Source of the DNA: Actinomycetales bacterium UBA1416
GTDB lineage: Bacteria; Actinomycetota; Actinomycetes; Actinomycetales; Actinomycetaceae
DNA length: 16,236 bases
Direction of reading: 5' to 3'
Assembly (NCBI GenBank): GCA_002304945.1
Contig: DBPQ01000098.1
Span: 1 to 16,236 of the forward strand
The position numbers were made by a program, and so were the translations under genes. The notes beneath the pieces were generated by a model, which did no database searches, had not been told where the DNA came from, and was given only the letters and a program-made list of their open reading frames with translations. Of this stretch, positions 6,677 through 13,106 are shown piece after piece. How positions within the stretch are numbered: the stretch's first letter is position 1; the number at the start of each line of letters is the position of its first letter.

Positions 6677-8439
6677 GACACTCCCTCGCTCGCCGCCTCG
6701 GCGTACACGGCGTTCCGCCCCACCAGGTCCTCGTGGGTCCCACGATCCCACACGGTGGCGGGCCCGTCCCCCATGGGCTGGAGGAGCACCACCTCGTCGG
6801 CCGCCCCGAGGGCGGCGAGGTGGTGCGTCACGACGACGACGCCGCGGCCCGGCTCCCGCCGCGGCAGGTCGAGCAGGTCTTTCATGATCCGCTCGGCGGT
6901 TGCCTGGTCGAGGTGCTCGGCCGGTTCGTCGATGAGGAGCAGGGGAGCGGGGGAGGCCAGCGCCCGGGCGAGGAGGATGCGGCGGCGCTCGCCGCCGGAG
7001 ACGGTCGCGCCGTCCGCGCCGAGCATGGTGTCGAGGCCCTGCGGGAGGGCGTCCAGCCAGGACGCCAGTCCGCAGCGCCGCAGCAGGTGGTCCGCCTCCT
7101 CCGCCGTGAGGTCGCCGCGGGCGACACGCAGGTTCTCGAGCACCGTGGTGGCGAAGATGTGGGCGTCCTCGGCGGTCATCGTGACGTGCCGTGCCACGGA
7201 CCGGCGGGTGGCGCCCGCGACGGAGACTCCCGCGAGGTTCACCGCACCGTCCCGGGCGGGCAGGAGTCCCGCGAGGGTCGCCAGGAGGGTGGTCTTCCCG
7301 ATCCCGGACGGACCCACCACCGCGATCGCCCGGCCCGGGGCCGCCGTGAGGTCGACGCCGGTGGCGACGACAGGGCCGCCCGGCCAGCCGACGGCGAGAT
7401 CGCGAGCCGTGAGGACCGGTGACGCCGTCTCCGGTACCTCCTCGGTCCGGAGGTCGGGCGCCGCGGCGGCGTCCAGAAGGGCCATGACGCGTTCCGCCGC
7501 ACCCGCCGATCGCACGAGCTGGACCGCGGCCGCCCCGAGGGTGGAGGTGGCCTCGAACGCGGCCAGCGGCGTGAGGACCACGACCGCGAGCTCGACGGGA
7601 GCGAGCGTGCCGCCGACGAGCGCGGGGATCCCCACGAGGATGGCTCCGAGCACGGCCAGTGCCATGGCGGCCACGTCCAGGCCGGCCGCGAGCGCCGCAG
7701 GCCGGGCAGCCCGCTCCCGGAGGCGGTCCAGCTCCGCCTCGATGCCGGCGAGATCGGTGCGGACGTCCGCGAGTCGGCCGGACACCGTGAGGTCGGCTCC
7801 GCCGTCGACCATCGTGAGGGCGGTCGCGGCGAGGGCGGCACGCTCCTCCACCTGGGCGAGCTCGGAGGCGCGGGCGGCGCGGGCGTGGAGGAGGGGGCCG
7901 AGCGTCCCCGCCAGGAGCAGGCAGGCCAGGAGGATGAGCCCGGAGGCGGGGGAGAGCCAAGCCACCACAGCCACCGTCCCGGTCCCCACCACCAGCGCGA
8001 TGCCCGCGGGCAGCAGGGCCCGCACCACGAGATCCCCGATGGCGTCGACGTCCGCGCCGGTGCGCACCAGGAGGTCGCCGCGGCGCAGTCCCGCCACGGT
8101 CTCCACGGGAGAGTCCGCGAGCCGGACGTACACCTGCTCCCGGAGCGCGGCCATGCCGCGGAGCGCCACCCCGTGGGAGACGATCCGCTCGGCGTAGCGC
8201 AGCACCGACCGGGAGATGCCGAAGGTCCGGACCCCGACCGCGGCGACCGTCAGGTCGAGGACGTGCGGCATCTGGGAGGCGCGCGCGATCAGCCAGGCCG
8301 AGGTGGCGGTGAGGGCAACCGAGGACCCCAGTCCGAGCGCCCCCGTGACGACCGCGAGCCAGACCCGTGACCAGGCGAGGTCGAGGAGGCCCAGCGCGCG
8401 GGTCAGGGCCCGCCACTGGGACCGGGTGAGGAGGCTCAC
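6673..8439 (-). CDS. cydC: Thiol reductant ABC exporter subunit CydC
   Basis: CydC is one half of the heterodimeric CydDC ABC transporter, which exports glutathione or cysteine-type thiols and is needed to assemble cytochrome bd. The protein has 588 residues. An N-terminal transmembrane domain (about 20-320) includes TATSAWLIARASQMP (44-58) and GISRSVLRYAERIVSHG (74-90), both typical of CydC. The nucleotide-binding domain has Walker A GPSGIGKTT (376-384), signature VSGGERRR (480-487), Walker B LLLIDEP (500-506) and an H-loop (THH, 538-540). The segment that normally carries the Q-loop glutamine reads MTAEDAHIF (421-429), with no glutamine. The GTG start overlaps the cydD stop (GTGA), with AGGTGG seven bases upstream, and the stop overlaps the kinase start (ATGA), so all three are translated as a coupled unit. 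Confidence 0.93.
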   Translation of the reverse strand: MSLLTRSQWRALTRALGLLDLAWSRVWLAVVTGALGLGSSVALTATSAWLIARASQMPHVLDLTVAAVGVRTFGISRSVLRYAERIVSHGVALRGMAALREQVYVRLADSPVETVAGLRRGDLLVRTGADVDAIGDLVVRALLPAGIALVVGTGTVAVVAWLSPASGLILLACLLLAGTLGPLLHARAARASELAQVEERAALAATALTMVDGGADLTVSGRLADVRTDLAGIEAELDRLRERAARPAALAAGLDVAAMALAVLGAILVGIPALVGGTLAPVELAVVVLTPLAAFEATSTLGAAAVQLVRSAGAAERVMALLDAAAAPDLRTEEVPETASPVLTARDLAVGWPGGPVVATGVDLTAAPGRAIAVVGPSGIGKTTLLATLAGLLPARDGAVNLAGVSVAGATRRSVARHVTMTAEDAHIFATTVLENLRVARGDLTAEEADHLLRRCGLASWLDALPQGLDTMLGADGATVSGGERRRILLARALASPAPLLLIDEPAEHLDQATAERIMKDLLDLPRREPGRGVVVVTHHLAALGAADEVVLLQPMGDGPATVWDRGTHEDLVGRNAVYAEAASEGVS

Positions 8440-10088
8440 GGGACCGCCACCTCCCGCGCCGCGACCTCCACGACCCGGGTGGCCACGCCGATGACGGCGG
8501 GCCGGTGGGCGATCACGACGACGGTGCGCCCCTGCCGGTGCAGCTCCCGTATCGCTGCGATCACGGTCGCCTCGGTCGCGGCGTCCAGGTGCGCGGTGGG
8601 CTCGTCCAGGAGGACGAACGGGGCGTCGGAGACGAGGGCGCGGGTCAGGGCGAGGCGCTGACGCTGGCCCACGCTCAGCCCGACCCCGCCGTGGCCGACG
8701 CGGGTGTCCCAGCCGGCGGGGAGGGCGGCGGCGTCGAAGCCGGCGAGCGCGGCGGCTCGCTCCACGGCGGGGGTCACGGCGCCGGCGACGTTCTCTGCGA
8801 CCGTCCCGGGCACGATGGCGGGGCGTTGCGGGACCCAGGCCACCTGCCGGTGCAGCGAGGCCGGCTCGACGTCCGCGAGGTCGGTCTCCGTCCCGTCGTG
8901 GTGCAGGAGCACCCGGCCCTCATCCGGCCGGAGCAGCGCGAGCAGCAGGAGGGCGGTCGTCGACTTGCCCGCCCCGGTCGGCCCCACCACCACGGTGATC
9001 TCGCCCGGCTCGATGACCGCGTCCAGGTGCGCGGGGGCGAGGAGCGCGCGCCCCGGGGCGCGCACGCCCACGTCCCGCAGTTCGATGCTGCTCCGCGCCA
9101 GCGGCGGGGCCGGGAGGTCCCCGTGGGTGGGTGCCGGCCGGTCGAGGACCTCGAACGCCGCCGTGGCGGCGGCGAGCCCGTTCGCGCTGGCGTGGAAGTG
9201 GGCGGCCACCTGGCGCAGCGGCTGGAGCACCTCGGGGGCGAGCATGATGGCGGCGAGGCCCGTGGTGAGGTCCAGGTCGCCATGGACGAGACGCATGCCC
9301 ACGACGACGGCCACGAGGGCGACGGAGATGCTCGCGATGAACTCGAGGATCGCCCCGGAGAGGAAGGCGATCCGCAGGGCCCCCAGGGTGGTCGCGTTGT
9401 ACGCGTCCGCCAGCACCCGGACGCGCCCGCCCGGTCCGTGCTCCCGCCCCAGCGCCTTCAGAGTGGCCAGACCCGCCAGGAGGTCCAGGACCTGGCCGCC
9501 GAGACGCTCCATCATGGCGAGCCGCTGCTCGGTGTGGCTCTCCGTCAGTCGGCCCACCAGCCACATGAAGAGGGGGATCAGCGGGAGCGCGAGGAGGAGG
9601 ATGAGGCCGGACGTGAGGTCGATGGAGAAGACCACCGCGAGCGTCACGGGTGACAGGATCGCGGCGAGCAGGACCTGGGGCAGGTAGCGGACGAAGTAGG
9701 GGCCGAGGTCGTCGAGGCCCCGGGTCGCGAGCGTCACCACCTCGGCGGAGCGTGCGGGGTCCAGCCAGCGGGGACCCTGGGCGACCGCGTGGGCGAGGAC
9801 GGAGCCGCGCAGCTCGGCGATCACCCGGGTGGCGGCACGGTGGGCGAAGCGTTCCTGGCCGATGAGGACTGCGACGCGGGTGGCGAGGACGGCACCGAGG
9901 GCGAGGATGAGGGACCGGACGTCGGCGAAGCCGGCCTCGCCGTCGATGACGGGGGAGATGACATGGGCGATGAGAAGCGCCTGGGCAACGACGAGAGCCG
10001 TCAGGACCACCCCGGCGGCAGTCGTGGTGCCGATGTAGACCCGGGCCGCCGTGGCGTGCCGGAGCAGGCGGCGGTCGAACGGCTTCAT
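8436..10088 (-). CDS. cydD: Thiol reductant ABC exporter subunit CydD
   Basis: CydD is the other half of the CydDC exporter in the cytoplasmic membrane. The protein has 550 residues. The transmembrane domain (about 15-310) carries CydD-type segments such as QERFAHRAATRVIAELR (78-94) and LATLKALGRE (207-216). The nucleotide-binding domain has Walker A GPTGAGKST (369-377), Q-loop Q421 (WVPQRP), signature LSVGQRQR (471-478), Walker B FVLLDEP (491-497) and H528. The frame stays open to an ATG at 10157, but that would make the terminator hairpin at 10127-10160 part of the protein, so the ATG at 10088 (MKPFDRR) is preferred. It lies just downstream of that terminator, so expression needs either read-through from cydAB or a promoter in the 38 bases between hairpin and start. 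No convincing promoter is seen there. Confidence 0.93.
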   Translation of the reverse strand: MKPFDRRLLRHATAARVYIGTTTAAGVVLTALVVAQALLIAHVISPVIDGEAGFADVRSLILALGAVLATRVAVLIGQERFAHRAATRVIAELRGSVLAHAVAQGPRWLDPARSAEVVTLATRGLDDLGPYFVRYLPQVLLAAILSPVTLAVVFSIDLTSGLILLLALPLIPLFMWLVGRLTESHTEQRLAMMERLGGQVLDLLAGLATLKALGREHGPGGRVRVLADAYNATTLGALRIAFLSGAILEFIASISVALVAVVVGMRLVHGDLDLTTGLAAIMLAPEVLQPLRQVAAHFHASANGLAAATAAFEVLDRPAPTHGDLPAPPLARSSIELRDVGVRAPGRALLAPAHLDAVIEPGEITVVVGPTGAGKSTTALLLLALLRPDEGRVLLHHDGTETDLADVEPASLHRQVAWVPQRPAIVPGTVAENVAGAVTPAVERAAALAGFDAAALPAGWDTRVGHGGVGLSVGQRQRLALTRALVSDAPFVLLDEPTAHLDAATEATVIAAIRELHRQGRTVVVIAHRPAVIGVATRVVEVAAREVAVP

Positions 10089-10126
10089 GGGCACACTCTG
10101 CCATCGGGCAGTTGGTCGGACAAAGA

Positions 10127-10160
10127 GCGGTGGCGGTGCGGGAATCCGCACCGCCACCGC
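10127..10160 (-). terminator. Intrinsic-type terminator hairpin between cydB and cydD
   Basis: Two 15-base arms (10127-10141 and 10146-10160) are perfectly complementary around a 4-base loop. On the minus strand the stem is followed by TCTTTGTCC, a short T-rich tail, consistent with a terminator for cydAB transcription. The arms are built of repeated GGTGGC/GCCACC units. It starts 19 bases after the cydB stop and ends 38 bases before the cydD ATG. It probably reduces rather than abolishes transcription into cydDC and the kinase gene. Confidence 0.8.
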
Positions 10161-10179
10161 CCCCCGTGAGAGGGTTCCG

Positions 10180-11271
10180 TCACCGGAGCTCGGAGAGCTC
10201 CAGGCCCGCGGGCTCGGCCGGGATCTGCTTCGTGGTGAGCCGCCGGCGGAAGATCCAGTAGGTGTACGCCTGGTAGGCGATGACCACCGGGACGATCGTC
10301 AGCGCGACGATCGTCATCACGCGCAGCGTGTAGGGGGTCGAGGAGGCCTGCGCGAGCGTCAGGGAGTACGCCTCGTCGATCGAGGACGGCATCACATAGG
10401 GGTACAGCGCCATGAAGATCCACGCGACCGCCGCGGCGATGGCCACCGAGTTCAGGACGAAGGACCAGCCCTCACGGCGTTGGCGGGTGGTGACGACCAC
10501 CGCCGCGAGACAGAGGGCCGCGACCAGCAGCGGGAGCCACGCGAGCGCGCTGCGCGCGAAGGTGACCTGGCCCCAGAGCGCGAACACCGCGGTGGCGGCG
10601 AGACTGATCGGCGAGAGCGTCGCGGCGAGGCGGGCGGCCCGGTGCCGCAGGTCGCCGTCGGTCTTCAGCGCGAGGAAGATCGCGCCGGAAGTGAGGAAGA
10701 GGCTGGCCGTCACCACTCCGCCGAGCAGCGTGTACGGGGTGAGCAGCGAGAAGAAGCCTCCGGTGAGCTGGTGGGACGCGGTGCCCAGCGCGTCAGCGAC
10801 TGCGTCCGGCGGTACGACGGTGCCATCCCGCTCGACGACCTCGATGCGCATACCCTGCACCAGGTTGGCGAACGCGACGCCCCACAGCACCGCCGGAACC
10901 CAGGCGGAGACGACGTGGATGGCGTCCCACCGGTTCCGCCACGCGAGGTCGGAGACCTTCGGCCGCCACTCGAGCGCGGAGATCCGCAGGATCAGCATCA
11001 CGAGGATGAGGAAGAGGGCGATGTACATGCCCGAGAACATCGTGGCGTACCACTCGGGGAAGGCGGCGAAGGTGGCGCCGCCCGCGGTGAGCAGCCACAC
11101 CTCGTTGCCGTCCCAGTGGGGGCCGATGGTGTTGAGCGCCACGCGGCGCTCCTGCTCGTCCCTCGGAAGGTACTTCAGCAGCATGCCGACCCCGAAGTCG
11201 AAGCCCTCGAGGACGAGATAGCCGATCCACAGGACCGCGATGAGGATGAACCAGAGCGTTGACAGTTCCAT
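10180..11271 (-). CDS. cydB: Cytochrome bd ubiquinol/menaquinol oxidase subunit II
   Basis: CydB is the second membrane subunit of cytochrome bd, the high-affinity terminal oxidase that reduces oxygen to water using quinol. At 363 residues it has normal length, with about nine hydrophobic segments. The N-terminal LEGFDFGVGMLL (21-32) and GPHWDGNEVWLLTAGGATFAAFP (50-72) blocks are the family signatures. Later segments TSGAIFLALKTDG and YPYVMPSS also match. The ATG is 12 bases after the cydA stop with only a weak AAGG two bases upstream, so it is probably coupled to cydA translation. It is followed by a strong terminator. Confidence 0.97.
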   Translation of the reverse strand: MELSTLWFILIAVLWIGYLVLEGFDFGVGMLLKYLPRDEQERRVALNTIGPHWDGNEVWLLTAGGATFAAFPEWYATMFSGMYIALFLILVMLILRISALEWRPKVSDLAWRNRWDAIHVVSAWVPAVLWGVAFANLVQGMRIEVVERDGTVVPPDAVADALGTASHQLTGGFFSLLTPYTLLGGVVTASLFLTSGAIFLALKTDGDLRHRAARLAATLSPISLAATAVFALWGQVTFARSALAWLPLLVAALCLAAVVVTTRQRREGWSFVLNSVAIAAAVAWIFMALYPYVMPSSIDEAYSLTLAQASSTPYTLRVMTIVALTIVPVVIAYQAYTYWIFRRRLTTKQIPAEPAGLELSELR

Positions 11272-11283
11272 GGCCTTGACCGA

Positions 11284-12756
11284 TCAGTAGACGAACGACA
11301 TGGGCAGCTCGGCCCCGGTGGCGGAGGGCGGCATCTGGTTGGCCCTGTTGTCCACCCCTTCCCGGGTGTACCGGGCCATGAGGAGGTACCAGACCACGCC
11401 GAGCGCCCCGTAGAGCAGGGTGAAGCCGATCATCGAGGCGAGCACCGTGCCGGGGGAGACGACCGTGGAGACGCCGTCCTGCGTGAGCATGTAGACGAAG
11501 TCGACCGGGCTCGCGGGGTTCGGGTGCACCACCCAGGGCTGGCGTCCCATCTCGGTGAAGATCCATCCGAAGGAGTTGGCGAGGAACGGGGCCGGGATGG
11601 CAATCAGGCCGAGGGTCGCCAACCACGGCATCCCCAGGACCTTGTCCTTGCGCAGGTACCACAGCAGGGCGAGCGCCAGGGCCGCGGAGAAACCGGCGAA
11701 GCCGATCATCAGGCGGAAGGACCAGTACGTGACCATCAGGTTGGGGACGTACTCGACATCTGTGCCGAACTGGTCCGCGTAGAGCTCGGTCTTCTCCTCC
11801 TGCAGGTCGAGCACTCCCGGGAGCTCCGCGGTGAAGGTGTTGGTGGCCAGGAAGGAGGTGACCCCGGGGAGTTCGAGGATGGGGGTGGTGTCCCCGCAGT
11901 TGTTCGAGCCGAGCCGGCCGATCGTGAGGATCGAGAACGGCGCTCCCGCCGTCGTCTCGCACAGGGCCTCCGCCGAGGCCATCTTCATCGGCTGCTGCTC
12001 GAACATGAGCTGTGCCTGGTGGTGGCCGGTCCCGCCCACGGCGAGACCGGAGGCGATGACCGTCACCAGCCCGAACAGCAGCGCGGGGCGCCACACCGTC
12101 AGCGCCTGCGCGTGGTCCCCCTTCCGCACGGAGCGCACCATCCACCAGATCGCGATGCCGGTGACGAACGTGCCGGCCGTGAGGAAGGCAGCCGTGATGA
12201 CGTGCATGAACGCGGAGACGGCCGTGGGGTTCGTGATGAGGGCGGCGAAGTTCACGAGTTCGGCGCGGCCGGTGTCCGGGTTGAACTCCGCGCCCACCGG
12301 GTGCTGCATGAAGGAGTTGGCCACGAGGATCCAGTACGCGGAGAGGTTCACCCCGATGGCGGCACACCAGATCGCCGCCAGGTGGAGCCCCTTCGGGATG
12401 CGGTTCCACCCGAAGATCCAGAGGCCGAGGAACACGGACTCGAGGAAGAACGCCGCGAGCGCCTCGATGGCCAGCGGCGCGCCGAACACGTCACCCACCA
12501 TCCGGGAGTACTCCGACCAGTTCATGCCGAACTGGAACTCCTGCACGATGCCCGTCGCGACACCGAGCGCGAAGTTGATGATGAGGAGCTTGCCGAAGAA
12601 CTTCGTGAGCTTCAGCCAGTGTTCCTTGCCGGTGCGGTACCAGAAGGTCTGCATGAGGGCGACGAGAGGCGTCAGCCCGATCGTCAGGGGAACCAGGATG
12701 AAGTGGTAGACGGTCGTGATGCCGAACTGCCACCGCGCGAGATCAAGTGCGTCCAC
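11284..12756 (-). CDS. cydA: Cytochrome bd ubiquinol/menaquinol oxidase subunit I
   Basis: CydA carries all three haems and the quinol site of cytochrome bd. The 490-residue protein has H18 (VYHFILVP; haem b595), E98 and E106 (AIEAL, FLESVFLG), H185 (FMHVITAA) and M350 (SFRLMIG; haem b558), plus GRQPW at 404-408. The Q-loop begins at GTGHHQAQLMFEQQPMKMASAEAL with K258 and E263, and is of the short type without the long C-terminal insert. Two cysteines, C266 and C287, lie in this loop and could form a disulfide like that described for mycobacterial bd oxidase. The GTG start at 12756 is chosen because GGAAGG lies six bases upstream and the protein begins MDALDLARWQFG; the frame is open far upstream without homology. 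The promoter region contains a DosR-type box. Confidence 0.97.
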   Translation of the reverse strand: MDALDLARWQFGITTVYHFILVPLTIGLTPLVALMQTFWYRTGKEHWLKLTKFFGKLLIINFALGVATGIVQEFQFGMNWSEYSRMVGDVFGAPLAIEALAAFFLESVFLGLWIFGWNRIPKGLHLAAIWCAAIGVNLSAYWILVANSFMQHPVGAEFNPDTGRAELVNFAALITNPTAVSAFMHVITAAFLTAGTFVTGIAIWWMVRSVRKGDHAQALTVWRPALLFGLVTVIASGLAVGGTGHHQAQLMFEQQPMKMASAEALCETTAGAPFSILTIGRLGSNNCGDTTPILELPGVTSFLATNTFTAELPGVLDLQEEKTELYADQFGTDVEYVPNLMVTYWSFRLMIGFAGFSAALALALLWYLRKDKVLGMPWLATLGLIAIPAPFLANSFGWIFTEMGRQPWVVHPNPASPVDFVYMLTQDGVSTVVSPGTVLASMIGFTLLYGALGVVWYLLMARYTREGVDNRANQMPPSATGAELPMSFVY

Positions 12757-12795
12757 CGATCGCCTTCCGCGTTGAAGGAGTTGTGCCTCCAACGC

Positions 12796-12801
12796 TAATT
12801 T
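12796..12801 (-). promoter_or_regulatory. Putative cydA -10 element
   Basis: On the minus strand AAATTA is the only AT-rich hexamer suitably placed in this GC-rich region. The -35 position 17 bases upstream falls inside the DosR-like box and reads TCCCGT, far from consensus, as expected for an activator-dependent promoter. It leaves a leader of roughly 30 bases before the GTG. The leader could form an imperfect hairpin (CGTT...GGAG with CTCCAACG, 12770-12794) upstream of the ribosome binding site. Confidence 0.3.
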
Positions 12802-12816
12802 CCGCCCATGTGCAAA

Positions 12817-12854
12817 TGACGGGACCAATGTCCCCACGATGTGACGTCCCGTCA
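12817..12854. repeat. 9-base inverted repeat around the DosR-type box
   Basis: TGACGGGAC at 12817-12825 is repeated exactly as its reverse complement GTCCCGTCA at 12846-12854, with 20 bases between. The right arm also forms its own dyad TGACG-TCC-CGTCA (12842-12854), whose centre is about two helical turns from the centre of the first box. The region thus has three GGGAC half-sites, one of them unpaired, which may be a secondary regulator site. Confidence 0.6.
12821..12834 (-). promoter_or_regulatory. DosR/DevR-type operator upstream of cydA
   Basis: The sequence GGGAC-CAAT-GTCCC is a perfect dyad with the half-sites and 4-base spacing of the mycobacterial DosR box (consensus TTSGGGACTWWAGTCCCSAA). 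Over 20 positions (12818-12837) I count 15 matches, with all ten half-site bases correct. Its centre is 71 bases upstream of the cydA GTG and about 38 bases upstream of the likely transcription start, a position suited to activation. The DosR-like regulator with an identical DNA-contact motif is encoded 7.8 kb away, at the far end of the cyd locus. Binding is predicted, not shown. Confidence 0.7.
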
Positions 12855-12894
12855 GGTCAGGCCGGGTGGTGTCGCCTGCGGTGCGGGGCCCGTG

Positions 12895-12903
12895 TGCCAT
12901 AAT
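12895..12903 (+). promoter_or_regulatory. Extended -10 promoter element for rne
   Basis: TGCCATAAT is an extended -10 element (TG plus CATAAT at 12898-12903), the best match to consensus in the intergenic region. The -35 position is GC-rich (CCTGCG) and matches poorly. Transcription would start near 12910 and give a leader of about 190 bases. It lies about 64 bases from the DosR-type box, so the two divergent promoters could influence each other. Confidence 0.5.
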
Positions 12904-12939
12904 GGCGGAGGACCGGAGGACGACACCCTCCGCCGGTCC
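12904..12939 (+). other. Mutually exclusive hairpins at the start of the rne leader
   Basis: The segment CCTCCGCC (12927-12934) can pair perfectly with GGCGGAGG (12904-12911) over 8 bases, or its first six bases with CGGAGG (12914-12919) around a 7-base loop. In addition GGACCGG (12910-12916) can pair with CCGGTCC (12933-12939). These pairings compete. Further hairpins follow: CGTCGC/GCGACG (12976-12981, 12990-12995) and GCACC-GAAC-GGTGC (13003-13016). Family knowledge: rne leaders elsewhere carry hairpins used for autoregulation by RNase E. A role here is only inferred. Confidence 0.4.
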
Positions 12940-13082
12940 CGGGGTGTCCACGACGCCTGATGCGCCGCCGCGAGGCGTCGCTGCAGACGGCGACGTACCC
13001 CGGCACCGAACGGTGCGACCTTGAGACTTCCGCCGACAGGCGACGACCAATGACGTGGTAGGTGCCACGGGTGTACCGCCTC

Positions 13083-13106
13083 CCACGGGAACGGAGCCCG
13101 ACGTGG
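13083..13106 (+). promoter_or_regulatory. rne ribosome binding site inside a hairpin loop
   Basis: GGAG (13093-13096) is six bases before the GTG at 13103 and decides this start over the in-frame GTG at 13055. It sits in the 7-base loop of a small stem, CGGG (13086-13089) with CCCG (13097-13100). An alternative pairing CCACG (13083-13087) with CGTGG (13102-13106) would cover the start codon. This could limit ribosome access. Confidence 0.4.

Larger units (their letters stand above)
12757..13102. other. Divergent intergenic region between cydA and rne
   Basis: This 346-base region contains no supported gene. Its left 100 bases serve cydA on the minus strand: ribosome binding site, AT-richer putative -10 segment, the GGGAC-N4-GTCCC palindrome and an inverted repeat. 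The part from about 12895 serves rne on the plus strand: an extended -10 element and a leader of about 190 bases with several hairpins and the ribosome binding site GGAG (13093-13096). Confidence 0.85.

Noticed and set aside
6677..8416. Upstream extension of the kinase reading frame through cydC
   Set aside because: The upstream part is Arg/Gly/Pro-rich shadow of cydC, while the ATG at 6676 has a good ribosome binding site and overlaps the cydC stop. It is not a fusion protein.
10089..10157. Longer CydD start at 10157
   Set aside because: The added residues would be encoded by the terminator hairpin and do not resemble a CydD N-terminus.
12840..12855. Possible CRP/GlxR site (TGTGA-N6-GTCAG) upstream of cydA
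   Set aside because: Only the left half fits TGTGA; the right half should be TCACA. The dyad present here is better explained as TGACG-N3-CGTCA.
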